From: Rhodopirellula halodulae | GTDB lineage: Bacteria; Planctomycetota; Planctomycetia; Pirellulales; Pirellulaceae | Length of the DNA stretch: 64,000 nucleotides | Assembly: GCF_020966775.1 (NCBI RefSeq) | Contig: NZ_JAJKFV010000009.1 | Coordinates: forward strand, 1 to 64,000 | Reading direction: 5' to 3' | Shown here: positions 26,335 to 36,129 of the stretch, piece by piece | How positions within the stretch are numbered: the first letter of the stretch is position 1 | How the letters are laid out: every line of letters starts with the position of its first letter | Notes under the pieces: generated by a model | Seen by the model: only the letters and a program-made list of their open reading frames with translations | The model's database searches: none | What the model was told of the DNA's origin: nothing | Translations under genes and position numbers: made by a program

Positions 26335-27069
26335 ATGCAAGTCAGACTGCGAGTCCAATCGGGCAGCCATGAAGGCAAAGAGATCGAGGTTTCCGAAAAA
26401 CGATTCTTGATCGGCCGGAGTGAATCGTGCCAACTGCGACCCAAGAGTGAATCGGTCAGTCGACGCCATTGCATCTTGGCACTGAAAGACGGCCGGGTCC
26501 TAGTGCAGGATCTGAAGAGTCGCAACGGCACCTATGTCAACGAGAAACGTCTTCCCGCCGACAAAGCCAAGGTGCTGAAGGACGGTGACCAGCTCCGCAT
26601 CGGTCGATTGATGTTCACCTTGGTGATCGAACATGGTTTGAACGCAGCGAAAAAGCCGGAAGTCAAAAACGTCGCCGACGCAGCGGCACGAGTGAAGGAA
26701 GGTGGCAGCGAAGACAGTCGTTTCGAAGATGTCGACGTCGATTCGTGGTTGGACGAGGCGGATGCGATTGATCGCGTTCGCAAACAAACCGATCCCGACA
26801 CGCGGCAGTTTCGTTTGGATGGGAAGGACGGCGACAAGAGCGATGATCTGTCCGTCGATGGAACGGTGATGATCGAAGATGCGGTGAAAAAGCCAAAGGC
26901 TGACAATGACACTCGCATGTCATCCGACGATGACACCAGCACCGGTTCACGCGTGATCCCGCCGAAAGGCAAGCCTGGCAAGCTGCCCGCTAGTGCAAAG
27001 AAGGCATTGAAAGAAAATTCGCGTGACGCGGCTGACGATGCGCTGAAGCGTTTCTTCAGCGGTCGCTGA
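26335..27069 (+). CDS. FHA domain protein
   Basis: This 244-residue protein has an N-terminal FHA domain (residues ~1-100) with the conserved GR-x-SxSCQL (LIGRSESCQL), SVSRRHC and LKSRNGTYVN motifs that bind phosphothreonine. The rest is highly charged (Lys/Asp/Ser) and probably disordered, ending in DDALKRFFSGR. It should read out Ser/Thr kinase signalling; a Ser/Thr kinase is encoded at 40.1 kb but no direct link is visible. It precedes the sigma factor gene by about 130 bases, which contain 22-bp tandem repeats. Confidence 0.88.
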   Translation: MQVRLRVQSGSHEGKEIEVSEKRFLIGRSESCQLRPKSESVSRRHCILALKDGRVLVQDLKSRNGTYVNEKRLPADKAKVLKDGDQLRIGRLMFTLVIEHGLNAAKKPEVKNVADAAARVKEGGSEDSRFEDVDVDSWLDEADAIDRVRKQTDPDTRQFRLDGKDGDKSDDLSVDGTVMIEDAVKKPKADNDTRMSSDDDTSTGSRVIPPKGKPGKLPASAKKALKENSRDAADDALKRFFSGR

Positions 27070-27115
27070 GTGGATCTTGCTCGAGAAGGCGGATCCGTGT
27101 CGGCGAATGAGTCGA

Positions 27116-27181
27116 TGCCCGCTAGCAGAGGAGAGTTTGTCTGCTGGCGGAGTAAGGTTTGCCCGCTGGCGGATGAAGGTG
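27116..27181 (+). repeat. Three 22-bp tandem repeats upstream of the ECF sigma gene
   Basis: Imperfect direct repeats occupy 27116-27137, 27138-27159 and 27160-27181. Their shared core is TG-CYGCTRGCRGA followed by a purine-rich GAAGGTT-like half. They end 21 bases before the ATG at 27203, where operators or a leader would lie. Confidence 0.75.
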
Positions 27182-27202
27182 TAATTGAGCGATAGTGATG
27201 TT

Positions 27203-27778
27203 ATGAAAACAGGCACGCTTGCGATGTTATCCAATGAGGCGTTGGCGGACGCCTATCTGGGACGTGAATCGGGAATGGATTCCGCCTTTGCTGAACTGTT
27301 TCGCCGGCACCGCGAAATGGTCTACCGGGTCTGCGTCCGTTGGTTAGGGCATCATCAAGACGCGGAAGACGTCACGCAAGAAACCTTTCGTCGGGTCGCC
27401 GCCTCGATCCAGTCTTGGGATCGAACTCGTCCGATCGAACCGTGGTTGGCAACGATTGCGGGGAATCGCTGCCGATCTTTCTTGGCGAAGCAACGCGGCC
27501 GACCACGTGTCGCGTTGATCAACGAATCACACGCGTCCATCGCCGACGAGCGAACCACGGCGGCGGGAGTGGTGGCGGAGCAGTCGTTACAAGAGGCGAT
27601 GAACGCGTTGTCGCCGACCAGTCGTCAAGCGTTTGAATTGGTTCATTTGGACGGGATGTCGTACGAGCAAGCGTCCCGCTGGATGGGACATCCTCCCGGC
27701 ACAATCAAAACATGGGTGCATCGCGCCCGTCTTCAGGTTATCGAACGTTTAAGAGAAGAGAGCGGAGGTGTCGCATGA
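27203..27778 (+). CDS. ECF-type RNA polymerase sigma factor
   Basis: The ATG at 27203 gives 191 residues (a TTG at 27185 would add six). Region 2 is seen in FRRHREMVYRVCVRWLGHHQDAEDVTQETF and region 4 in the segment from ALSPTSRQAFELVHLDGMSYEQASRWMGH to KTWVHRARLQVIERL, with an Ala/Val-rich linker between. It should direct RNA polymerase to a dedicated promoter set. The ATGA overlap with the next gene, an anti-sigma factor, gives translational coupling and fits a classic sigma/anti-sigma pair. Confidence 0.93.
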   Translation: MKTGTLAMLSNEALADAYLGRESGMDSAFAELFRRHREMVYRVCVRWLGHHQDAEDVTQETFRRVAASIQSWDRTRPIEPWLATIAGNRCRSFLAKQRGRPRVALINESHASIADERTTAAGVVAEQSLQEAMNALSPTSRQAFELVHLDGMSYEQASRWMGHPPGTIKTWVHRARLQVIERLREESGGVA

Positions 27779-28569
27779 CTCGCGAACTTCCTGAATCGGC
27801 AATGAAGCCAGAAACAAAACACAACAGTCGCTCCCGCGGAACATGCGAAGCCTTCGAGGCTCGGATGAATCAGTGGATCGATTTGGGCGAAGAAAGTGAC
27901 ATCGAACGCGATCCGCATTTGGTGGGATGTCCGCATTGTCAGCAAACGCTTCAGATTTGGCGTCAGCTGGAGTCCGGATTGAAATCGACGGCGTCGCGAC
28001 ATTCCGCCGATTCGCGGTTGGTTCGTTGGCGAGATTTGTTGCAGCGGGCATCGATGCCCGCTTGGGCGATGGCGATCGGTGCATGTGTGATGGCAGTGAT
28101 CGTCCTACGGCCGCCGAGCACCCAAATGGCGGCTTTGATGGTGGATTCTGCGTCGACCAATTCATCTGTTGAGGTAGAGTTGAGTCAACAATCGTCGGAT
28201 CGCGAACGCGTTTTGTCGGGGGCGAGTTCAGGTGCCGAAAGTGGCATGCCGAAAATCGCTTCGGCGGAATCCGGTTCGGATGAGTCCGCTTCCAATGACG
28301 GATGGATGTCGGGTCCGCGAACCGACGGTCGGGCGGCTGCGAATTCACAATGGGACCGTTGGCGGATTGCTTCGTCCGAAGCAGCCAAGACCACTGCATC
28401 GGTGCCAAATGACTCGGTTTCGCCGCCCGTGGCTGACACGGAACCCGGCGGCCATTCGGTGTTGTTGGCTCAGTGGATTGCGAATTCACGACCGACGATG
28501 GCCCAATTGAGCACCGGCGTTGCACCGTTGGGGCGAACGCTTCAACGCACGGCGAATTTGTTTTATTGA
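27775..28569 (+). CDS. Membrane-bound anti-sigma factor of the zinc (ZAS) type
   Basis: The 264-residue protein starts inside the sigma stop codon (ATGA). Its N-terminal cytosolic part carries C-x(n)-H-x3-C-x2-C: Cys24 in GTCEAFEARMNQW, then DPHLVGCPHC, which is the zinc-binding anti-sigma signature. One membrane helix follows (MPAWAMAIGACVMAVIVL, about residues 94-111) and then a Ser/Ala-rich external tail of ~150 residues. It should hold the sigma factor at the membrane until a signal, by redox change or proteolysis, releases it. The tail has no recognised sensor domain. Confidence 0.85.
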   Translation: MTRELPESAMKPETKHNSRSRGTCEAFEARMNQWIDLGEESDIERDPHLVGCPHCQQTLQIWRQLESGLKSTASRHSADSRLVRWRDLLQRASMPAWAMAIGACVMAVIVLRPPSTQMAALMVDSASTNSSVEVELSQQSSDRERVLSGASSGAESGMPKIASAESGSDESASNDGWMSGPRTDGRAAANSQWDRWRIASSEAAKTTASVPNDSVSPPVADTEPGGHSVLLAQWIANSRPTMAQLSTGVAPLGRTLQRTANLFY

Positions 28570-28585
28570 CTCCGACTGAATCTGT

Positions 28586-31192
28586 ATGAACGCTGCTTCC
28601 TCGCTCTCGAACGGCTCGAACCAACAGCAGCGTTCGGAGTGCACTCGGGGGTGGCGTTCTCAAGCTGAGTCAAACGCGGTGAAGGTCGTCTCTCGCGGTT
28701 TTGACGCTCGATCGTTTGTCGCGAGATCGGTTTTCATTTGCTCGGTTGTGGCGTTGTGCTGTTTTGGGTTGGTGGCGTGGCCCGCGTCCGTTTCGGCGGA
28801 GCAACTGATCTCGCTTCGCAATGGGATGGTGCTGCGTGGGCTTTATCTAGAAGTCGCCAGCATGAACCAGAACGCTTTTTCGGCGGGAAACGAAGGCGGC
28901 ATACAAAATCGTCCGATCTGGGTGGTCGATGATGGTTTGCGCCGAACCTATGTTCATCGCCGCGGCATGGTGGCGGCGGAGCCTCGCGATGTGCCGGATC
29001 TGCATGAACGCATTCAGTTCTTTCAGCCGGTTCCGGATGGTGGGGATCAGGTTGCGTCGATCGGGCAGACGTTGGGGGTGACGCCGTTCAATCAGTTCGG
29101 TCGGCGACGCATGACCATTCGCGGGCCCAACGGGGCTCCCTTTCCCGTGCTTCAGGGCATCACCGAGTTGACCGCGAAATATGCCAAGGTCGAAGCACTC
29201 AAGACCGACGATTCGATCAAGTTGGACATGCGGATCGCGACGTCGTCGATCAGCAGCGATCAACTGCGCGACATCTTTCGTCGCAGCACTGATCCCAAAG
29301 ATGTCGACGAGCGTTTGAACGTGGTTCGATTCTTCGCGGAGTCGGAACGTTACGCCGACGCGCGTCGCGAATTGGTTCGGATTTTGGACGAATTCCCCGA
29401 GAGTGCGGACCTGAAACCCATCGTCGCTCAATACGTCGAAAACGAAGCCAGCCAACTTCTAGATCAAGCGGCCCTGCGTCGCGAATCGGGGCAGTATGAA
29501 TTGGCTCGCGAAATTTTGGATCGTTTCCCGACTTCGGTAGTCAGCCGTGTGACTCGGGTGAAGGTTTCGGACCTCATCGCGTCGATGGACGAGACTCAGC
29601 AGCAGATCGAAACGGTCAAGCAGCAATTGAGCGAGTTGATCGGAGGGCTTCGTGAACCGGAGCAGAGCGCACTGGACGCGATCGTGTCGGAAATTCAGAC
29701 CGAGCTGACTCCGGCGACGCTTCCCCGATTGAGTGACTTCATTCGCATGGGAGGCAACTCAACCATCGATCCCGAAACCCGAGTGTCGCTGGCGATCGCC
29801 GGTTGGTTGCTCGGCAACGGTTCGGGTGAAACGAACTTGAAGATCGTCTTGTCGCTAATCGAAGTGCGTTCGTTGGTGCGTGAGTACCTGGTGGAGGATG
29901 ATCCTGGAAAACGCGAGGAGATCCTTCAGCGGTTATCGTCGTTGGAAGGCGCACGCGCGGACTACGTCGCGAAAATGTTGCCGCTGATGAAGCCGCCAAG
30001 GATCAACGCCGTCGCGACCGACGAAATGATCCAGCCCGATCCGGTGGTCTCCGGCATGTTCCACGTCGGTTTGGATCAAGCATCCTTTCACCAGTTTCAA
30101 GCGGAGGATCCATCCGCGATTCCACCGGCATCGTATGTGGTTCAGTTGCCGCCGGAGTACGACCCCAATCGGGTTTATCCATGCGTGGTCGCGTTGCATG
30201 CCGCGGGGGCTCCCGCTGAAACGCAACTCAATTGGTGGTCTGGAGTGCCTCAGGAGTCGTTCCTGCAAAGTGCACGCGATGAGAACGGAGATGGTCCGGC
30301 GGATGAAGAGCCCCCGTCGATGATGCGTTTGGGCCACTCGATTCGACATGGTTTTATTGTTGTGGCACCGCGGTGGACGCGTGGTGGCCAACCGGATTAC
30401 GAATACACGATGCGTGAACACGATGCCGTGCTCTCGTCATTTCGCCACGCCATGCGGCATTTCGCGATTGATGCGGATCGGGTGTTCATCGGTGGTCATG
30501 GTGCCGGTGGCACGGCGGCTTGGGACATCGCGGTGTCTCATCCGGATTTATGGTCGGGGATGATCAGCATCAGCAGTCGACCGGACAAAACACTGCAACA
30601 CTACAACGCAAATTCGAAGTACGTGCCGGTTTACATTGTCAAAGGGGACAAGGATGGTGTGCCATTGCGAGATTTCGGCGCGATCTACGACCGATACATG
30701 ACGTACGACCACGATGCGATGATCGTGTTGTATCGAGGTCGCGGGTTGGATTTCTTTTCCGAAGAAGCCGATCGGATTTTCGAGTGGATGAAGACGCCGA
30801 ATCATCGTCGGCCGCCGCCGCCGGAGGACCTCGAAGTTGGATCGATGCGTGACGGAGATCGATTCTTTTGGTGGCTGGAGTGGCAGGAGATGTTGCCCGG
30901 GTTAGCAATCAACCCCATCCTTTGGGACGAAGCGGAACGCTTGAAAGCCGCTCCCGTGCGAGCCCGCGTGATGGCAAACAACGAAGTGTTGATTTCTCAG
31001 GCACCCTCGGATTCCTTCACCGTTTGGTTGACGCCACAGATGCCGTTGGATTTTAAAGAGCCAATTGCGGTGCGTTATCGATCGCGAAGAAAGGATTTCA
31101 ACTTCGATCAATCGGTGGGTGTGATGTTGGAAGACGTCCGCGTGCGAGCCGACCGGGCACGGCCTTTTTGGGGGAAAGTCCAGATCCCCTGA
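28586..31192 (+). CDS. Secreted alpha/beta-hydrolase-fold protein lacking the nucleophile serine
   Basis: This 868-residue protein begins 16 bases after the anti-sigma gene. A hydrophobic export segment lies at ~48-70 (ending VSAEQ). Residues ~75-480 are largely helical with coiled-coil-like stretches ([10 protein letters not shown]). Residues ~510-760 have the esterase/PHB-depolymerase fold ([30 protein letters not shown]), but the elbow reads IGGHGAGG, so the expected Ser is Gly639. The Asp and His positions are unclear. It is therefore probably a non-catalytic, binding version of the fold, in the periplasm. Its position between anti-sigma and MoxR suggests it belongs to that regulon. Confidence 0.72.
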   Translation: MNAASSLSNGSNQQQRSECTRGWRSQAESNAVKVVSRGFDARSFVARSVFICSVVALCCFGLVAWPASVSAEQLISLRNGMVLRGLYLEVASMNQNAFSAGNEGGIQNRPIWVVDDGLRRTYVHRRGMVAAEPRDVPDLHERIQFFQPVPDGGDQVASIGQTLGVTPFNQFGRRRMTIRGPNGAPFPVLQGITELTAKYAKVEALKTDDSIKLDMRIATSSISSDQLRDIFRRSTDPKDVDERLNVVRFFAESERYADARRELVRILDEFPESADLKPIVAQYVENEASQLLDQAALRRESGQYELAREILDRFPTSVVSRVTRVKVSDLIASMDETQQQIETVKQQLSELIGGLREPEQSALDAIVSEIQTELTPATLPRLSDFIRMGGNSTIDPETRVSLAIAGWLLGNGSGETNLKIVLSLIEVRSLVREYLVEDDPGKREEILQRLSSLEGARADYVAKMLPLMKPPRINAVATDEMIQPDPVVSGMFHVGLDQASFHQFQAEDPSAIPPASYVVQLPPEYDPNRVYPCVVALHAAGAPAETQLNWWSGVPQESFLQSARDENGDGPADEEPPSMMRLGHSIRHGFIVVAPRWTRGGQPDYEYTMREHDAVLSSFRHAMRHFAIDADRVFIGGHGAGGTAAWDIAVSHPDLWSGMISISSRPDKTLQHYNANSKYVPVYIVKGDKDGVPLRDFGAIYDRYMTYDHDAMIVLYRGRGLDFFSEEADRIFEWMKTPNHRRPPPPEDLEVGSMRDGDRFFWWLEWQEMLPGLAINPILWDEAERLKAAPVRARVMANNEVLISQAPSDSFTVWLTPQMPLDFKEPIAVRYRSRRKDFNFDQSVGVMLEDVRVRADRARPFWGKVQIP

Positions 31193-31368
31193 GACGCGAA
31201 TGGCGTAGGTGTCGGATTCCTCCCTCGCGTAACAACTGGGGTGGCTCGGGCGGACCGGTCTACTCCGGCGGTGTTCGGTGGGCTACCTTGGTAAAGCGTG
31301 CGGCGCCCTCTGTGACGGACCACCCACGTGACTTTTTCTGCAGAGACATCACGACTGAGACATCTTGG

Positions 31369-32430
31369 ATGAATGCACCTGAATCAAATTCCGCTGCCAT
31401 CGGCGAGGCGGACCTGAACCTGCTTCATGATGCTCGGCGTCGAGTGTTGGAAGAATTGGGGAAGATCATCGTCGGTCAGCAAGAAGTGATCGACGAAATT
31501 CTGATTTGTCTGTTCAGCCGTGGTCACGTGTTGCTGGAAGGCGTGCCTGGTTTGGCGAAAACGTTGATGATCAGCACGTTGGCGAAGACGCTCGATCTGT
31601 CGTTCAGCCGCATTCAGTTCACACCCGATTTGATGCCGGCCGACGTGACGGGCACGGAGATCATGGAGGAGGATCGGGCGACGGGGCATCGCGAATTGCG
31701 ATTCATGCCGGGGCCGTTGTTCGCCAACGTTGTTTTGGCGGACGAAATCAACCGAACACCGCCGAAGACCCAGGCGTCGTTGTTGGAAGCCATGCAGGAA
31801 CGACAGGTCACGGCCGGTCGTCAGCGGCACCAATTGGATGATCCGTTCTTTGTCTTGGCAACGCAGAACCCGATTGAGCAAGAAGGGACGTACCCACTGC
31901 CTGAGGCTCAACAAGACCGGTTCATGTTCAAAATTTATGTCGACTACCCGAGCTTCGATGAGGAGTTTGAGGTGGCTCGTCGGACGACTGGATCGGCAGT
32001 CGCGGAAACGCAGCCGGTGCTTCGCAGTGATGAGATCCTGCGGTTGCAGCAATTGGTTCGGCAAGTTCCCGTCAGCGATCACATTGTCCGCTACGCGTTG
32101 TCGCTGGTTCGGCAAACACGCGTTGGCGGCGAAGGCGTGCCTGACTTTGTGGAAGACCTGGTGGGCTGGGGGGCCGGTCCTCGGGCGGTTCAGTTTTTGA
32201 TTCTGGGTGGCAAGGCTCGCGCGTTGCTGCAAGGCCGACATCATGTGCAGGTGGAGGACATCCAAGCGTTGGCGGCTCCCGTTTTGCGTCACCGCATGGT
32301 GGTGAACTTTGCTGCCGAAAGCGAAGGGATCACCAGTGATGAAGTGATCGCTCGAATCATTGACGCAACCCCGACGACCGAGGACGAACTGTCTCGCGAT
32401 GCCCGATTCCAAAAGATATTTGCGTCCTGA
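31369..32430 (+). CDS. MoxR-family AAA+ ATPase
   Basis: From the ATG at 31369 the product has 353 residues; the frame extends upstream but without family similarity. It has the Walker A motif EGVPGLAKT, the Walker B motif [15 protein letters not shown], sensor 1 ([20 protein letters not shown]) and the DRF arginine segment, all characteristic of MoxR. MoxR proteins act as chaperones that assemble or activate partner complexes with VWA proteins. The next gene (DUF58) overlaps it by 32 bases, and VWA proteins follow, the usual context. Confidence 0.95.
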   Translation: MNAPESNSAAIGEADLNLLHDARRRVLEELGKIIVGQQEVIDEILICLFSRGHVLLEGVPGLAKTLMISTLAKTLDLSFSRIQFTPDLMPADVTGTEIMEEDRATGHRELRFMPGPLFANVVLADEINRTPPKTQASLLEAMQERQVTAGRQRHQLDDPFFVLATQNPIEQEGTYPLPEAQQDRFMFKIYVDYPSFDEEFEVARRTTGSAVAETQPVLRSDEILRLQQLVRQVPVSDHIVRYALSLVRQTRVGGEGVPDFVEDLVGWGAGPRAVQFLILGGKARALLQGRHHVQVEDIQALAAPVLRHRMVVNFAAESEGITSDEVIARIIDATPTTEDELSRDARFQKIFAS

Positions 32431-33301
32431 GGTCACCGCTCGGATTCGCCGGTTGGAATTGACCGCCCGGCGAGTCGTCGAGGGGTTTCTATCTGGAATG
32501 CACCGCAGCCCTTACTTCGGGCAATCCATCGAATTCCTGCAACACCGGCAATACGTTCCCGGGGATGAGTTGCGGCACATCGACTGGAAGGTGTACGCGC
32601 GGCAAGACCGTTTGCACATCAAGCAATACGAAGAAGAAACCAACCTGCGTTTGCAGTTGTTGGTCGATTGCAGCGGCAGCATGTCCTACGGCGAAGGCGA
32701 CCAGAATAAATTCGAGTACGCGGCATCTTTGGCCGCGTCGTTGGCGTATTTGGCTCTGCGGCAAAAAGATGCTTGTGGGTTGTACACATTTGATACGGAG
32801 TTGCGTGACAGCGTTCCCGCGAAATCGAGTCAGCATCAACTCAATCGTATGTTGTCCTGTTTGGCGTCAGCGGAACACGACGGTGAGACCAAGTTGGATC
32901 ATGTTGCCAAACAAGTCGCCTCGGCGATCCCGCGTGCTGGCGTGGTGTGTGTGATTTCGGATTTATTGGGCGTCGAGGAATTGCACGAGGGTTTGCGAGT
33001 GTTGCGAGCTCGCGGCCACGATGTTGCCTTGATCCATGTCTTGCACGATGACGAAATGGATTTCGATTTCAGCGGAGCGACACGGTTTGAAGGTTTGGAG
33101 GTCGAATCGTTTTTGAATTGCAATCCGGCGGCGCTTCGCGAAGGCTATTTGGAGGCGTTGGACGAGTTTTTGGAGAAGACACGTCGAGCATGTGGGCGGC
33201 TCAAAATTGATTATTTGCAGGTTCGCACGAGCGAGCCTTTGGACGCCGTGTTGGCGAAGTTTTTGTCGGCACGTCAGGCATTGCCAAAGTTACGCGGGTG
33301 A
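32399..33301 (+). CDS. DUF58 domain protein (VWA-like)
   Basis: The ATG at 32399 lies inside moxR and gives 300 residues. The DUF58 signature is [16 protein letters not shown] with [20 protein letters not shown], followed by a VWA-like fold with the MIDAS sequence DCSGSM (D-x-S-x-S/G). It has no signal or membrane segment, so it is cytoplasmic. DUF58 proteins partner with MoxR ATPases. A strong stem-loop begins ten bases after its stop codon. Confidence 0.92.
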   Translation: MPDSKRYLRPEVTARIRRLELTARRVVEGFLSGMHRSPYFGQSIEFLQHRQYVPGDELRHIDWKVYARQDRLHIKQYEEETNLRLQLLVDCSGSMSYGEGDQNKFEYAASLAASLAYLALRQKDACGLYTFDTELRDSVPAKSSQHQLNRMLSCLASAEHDGETKLDHVAKQVASAIPRAGVVCVISDLLGVEELHEGLRVLRARGHDVALIHVLHDDEMDFDFSGATRFEGLEVESFLNCNPAALREGYLEALDEFLEKTRRACGRLKIDYLQVRTSEPLDAVLAKFLSARQALPKLRG

Positions 33302-33310
33302 ATGAACGAG

Positions 33311-33370
33311 ACCGGACGGTTCGCACCGTACCACCAGAAGTTGAAAGCGGCACGGCGCAAGCCGTCCGGT
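33311..33370 (+). promoter_or_regulatory. Large stem-loop between the DUF58 and BatA-type genes
   Basis: Arms 33311-33329 and 33352-33370 pair over 19 positions with one G:U and two mismatches (outer part ACCGGACGG with CCGTCCGGT) around a 22-base loop. No T run follows, so it may be an RNA-stability or attenuation element inside the operon. It occupies the only sizeable gap (269 bases) between the moxR-DUF58 pair and the VWA genes. Confidence 0.6.
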
Positions 33371-33570
33371 AACGATCCAGAACCCCCACACACAACAAGA
33401 GATCGATGCAAACCATACGAGCACACAACGCAAGCGAGTGATCACGGCATCATCCTGGCGAGCGGCGAAAGCTGGGATGAGAAGACTGGCCGTTCAACGT
33501 TCTCCATTCCAAACGCAACACGAAGAACATCACAACCAAACCCATCTGACCCAACCATAGTTTCAAACCC

Positions 33571-36129
33571 TTGTTCCTATACCCCGTCCTATCGATTGGC
33601 TTCGCTTTTGTGGCGGTGCCTTTGTTGGTGCACCTGATCAACTTGCTTCGGCATCGCCGGACCAAGTGGGCGGCGATGGACTTTTTGTTGGCGAGCTACC
33701 GCAAACAACGACGCTGGATTGTTCTGCGTCAACTGTTGTTGTTGCTATCGCGTCTGGCGGTGGCGGCGTTGTTGATCGCTCTGCTGGCTGGGTTGGTCGG
33801 CGGTCGGCAGTGGATTGCCGCGATTGGCGGGCAAACGACGCATCACGTGATCGTGTTGGACGACAGCTACTCGATGCAACAATCCGTTTCGCGAGCCGGA
33901 AACAACGATGACGAAACGAGCGAAGCCAGCGGCAACACGGCTTACGATCGAGCCTTGGCGTCCGTCGCGGCGTTGGTCAAACGCTTGGCCGCCGATGGTA
34001 ACAACCACACGTTGACAGTAATGCGTGCCAGTCGCGCGGCCATGGTTGCATCGGGAGAAAACGCGTCCGCTGATGTGGCGGCAGATTTGTCCGCGCAAAC
34101 CGTGACTCAGGATGGACGGCAAATTGATCGTTTGATGGCCACGCGAGCGTCTTCGTTGCGAACCGACTTGGTACCGGCGATCGATCTGGCTTCGGACTTG
34201 ATTGCCGCCACCACGGCCGATTCCCAAACGTTGTATGTTGTCAGCGATTTCACTCAGCGAGATTGGGCCTCGCCGCGTCGATTGGCGGAAGCTTTGGAGT
34301 CAGCGGACCAGGCCGGCGCAGACATCCGCATGATCGACTGTGCAAGCAACCGAGGCGACACAACAAACCGCAATTTGGCGATCACGGATTTGACGCCTTC
34401 GCCCGATGTTTGGGTGGCGGGTGTTCCAGTGGTCGTCAACGTCACGGTCAAGAATTACTCGCAGCGTGAAGCGACCAACGTGGCGCTTTCGGCCAGCGTC
34501 ATCACCTATGGGGATGATGTGCAAACGGCTGATCCGACGGTGACGGTCAGCGGCGAAGTCCAGAACTTACCCGTGATTTTGATCGACTCGATTCCAGGCG
34601 GCCAGCAATTGACGAAGTCGTTTCAGATCTTCGTCAACGAAGTCGGCACGCACGTGGTGAAGGTCGAGTTGCCATCCGATGCACTGGAGATCGACAATTC
34701 ACGAGTTTGCACGATTCCGCTCGCAGATGCGCAGCGAGTTCTGGTGATTGATGGTGGCGATGCGGATGCGATTGGAGCGTACCATGTTGCGTCGGTCCTG
34801 GATCCGGGAAGCCAGGTTCGCATTGGCGCCATTCCTGAGGTGCAGCCGGTCACCATGCTGCGTGACGTAACGGTCGAGCAATTGGCTCGCTACCGGGCGG
34901 TTTACTTGATCGACGTGCCGCAGTTATCGCGCCGAGCCGTCGATTCGTTGACGCAATACGTGGAAAACGGCGGAGGGCTTGGTTGGTTCTTGGGCCAAAA
35001 CGTGGATGCTGAGAACTACAACCAATTGGTTGGTGGTGAAGCGGGAGGCTTGCTGCCTTTCAACATCGCACCGACGCTGAACTTTGGGACGGACTCGGAA
35101 GAGTCGCCCAAGTTGGTTCTGGGTGACGATGCCCAGTTGCTAGGTCCGATCGCGTCTGCTGGCAATGGGATCTTTGGCTTGGTCAACATTCGCCAGCAAT
35201 GGGTTCCGGCGGTTCCTGCATCGGAAGAGCTTCGCAATGAACTCCGTGGCGAGGACAACGAAGCCGATGAAAACCAGCCGAGCAATGTCAGAACTTTGTT
35301 GGCCCGAGAAGATGAGACTCCCGTTGCGACCTTGCATTCATTTGGTCGTGGCCGCGTGGTGACGGTGGCAACCGGATTGGACGGCAGTTGGAACAACTGG
35401 CCCGGTGATCCCACCTTCGTTGTGTTCTTGCTGCAGAGCAATGCGATGTTGTTCAGTGGTGCGGCACCGCCAACCAGCCGATTGGTCGATTCCGTCGCCT
35501 CGGTGGAGGTTCCTGGTGAATCGTATCTGCCATCGGTTGTTTTGTTGCCGCCCGCGAAAGAGCCGCCTCGATTGGAAATCGAATTGGAAGCAGAAGCCAA
35601 TGCCAACTCGATTGAGATCTCGCCTCGCGAATTGATCGTTGCTGACCAGGCCGGTCTGGACGAGTTGTTGATGCCTGGAACGATTGAATGGCAACGCACG
35701 GGCGTCGACGGGCAAACGATGGTGTTGCCGGTCGCCTCTGTACTGAACGTTGGCGAGTCGGATTTGGCTCGCGTGAGCAACGCCGAAGTGATTCGAGATC
35801 TGCTGCCGTTGGAAGTGGAGTTTTTGTCGCCCGGCGATTGGGGCGAACCAGGCGGCGGCGGTGGAATGTCGACGTTCTTGTTGATTTTGCTTGCGTTGTT
35901 GGCGTTGATGCTGGCGGTGGAACAAGCTTTGGCGGCCTGGGCTTCGTATCACGTTCGTCCAACAGCCGACGGCGCCGGACCCCGGCGAACGGGACGTGCT
36001 CGGCGTGAGACTTCCGTGTCCGAGATGCCTCGCCCCGCACCTCGCGGTCGTTCGCGAAAACGCACGGTCTCGGCGGAGAATCGTCACGAACACGAAGCCG
36101 GTTCGACCTCCGCGGGAGCTTCGCGATGA
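33571..36129 (+). CDS. BatA-type membrane protein with VWA domain
   Basis: The product has 852 residues from a TTG start at 33571; no ATG lies between the in-frame stop at 33547 and the conserved N-terminal FLYPVLSIGFAFVAVPLLVHL, so TTG is probably real. This opening and HLINLLRHRRTKWAAMDFLL are the BatA N-terminal signature. Two membrane helices are followed by a VWA region with VLDDSYSMQQS (MIDAS-like), a CARDB-like beta domain (~300-380) and a glutamine-amidotransferase-like region (about 420-630). A further membrane helix lies near 765-795 and a basic tail follows. It probably works in the envelope with MoxR and DUF58. Confidence 0.88.
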   Translation: MFLYPVLSIGFAFVAVPLLVHLINLLRHRRTKWAAMDFLLASYRKQRRWIVLRQLLLLLSRLAVAALLIALLAGLVGGRQWIAAIGGQTTHHVIVLDDSYSMQQSVSRAGNNDDETSEASGNTAYDRALASVAALVKRLAADGNNHTLTVMRASRAAMVASGENASADVAADLSAQTVTQDGRQIDRLMATRASSLRTDLVPAIDLASDLIAATTADSQTLYVVSDFTQRDWASPRRLAEALESADQAGADIRMIDCASNRGDTTNRNLAITDLTPSPDVWVAGVPVVVNVTVKNYSQREATNVALSASVITYGDDVQTADPTVTVSGEVQNLPVILIDSIPGGQQLTKSFQIFVNEVGTHVVKVELPSDALEIDNSRVCTIPLADAQRVLVIDGGDADAIGAYHVASVLDPGSQVRIGAIPEVQPVTMLRDVTVEQLARYRAVYLIDVPQLSRRAVDSLTQYVENGGGLGWFLGQNVDAENYNQLVGGEAGGLLPFNIAPTLNFGTDSEESPKLVLGDDAQLLGPIASAGNGIFGLVNIRQQWVPAVPASEELRNELRGEDNEADENQPSNVRTLLAREDETPVATLHSFGRGRVVTVATGLDGSWNNWPGDPTFVVFLLQSNAMLFSGAAPPTSRLVDSVASVEVPGESYLPSVVLLPPAKEPPRLEIELEAEANANSIEISPRELIVADQAGLDELLMPGTIEWQRTGVDGQTMVLPVASVLNVGESDLARVSNAEVIRDLLPLEVEFLSPGDWGEPGGGGGMSTFLLILLALLALMLAVEQALAAWASYHVRPTADGAGPRRTGRARRETSVSEMPRPAPRGRSRKRTVSAENRHEHEAGSTSAGASR

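Noticed and set aside
26023-26469. 148-residue minus-strand open frame before the FHA gene
   Set aside because: It overlaps the FHA start and conserved FHA motifs; no ribosome site or family features.
31384-32436. 350-residue minus-strand open frame
   Set aside because: It mirrors the MoxR gene, which has full Walker motifs; no independent signature.
33302-33637. 111-residue open frame between DUF58 and the BatA-type gene
   Set aside because: It spans the large hairpin, has no recognisable fold and runs into the BatA start in another frame.
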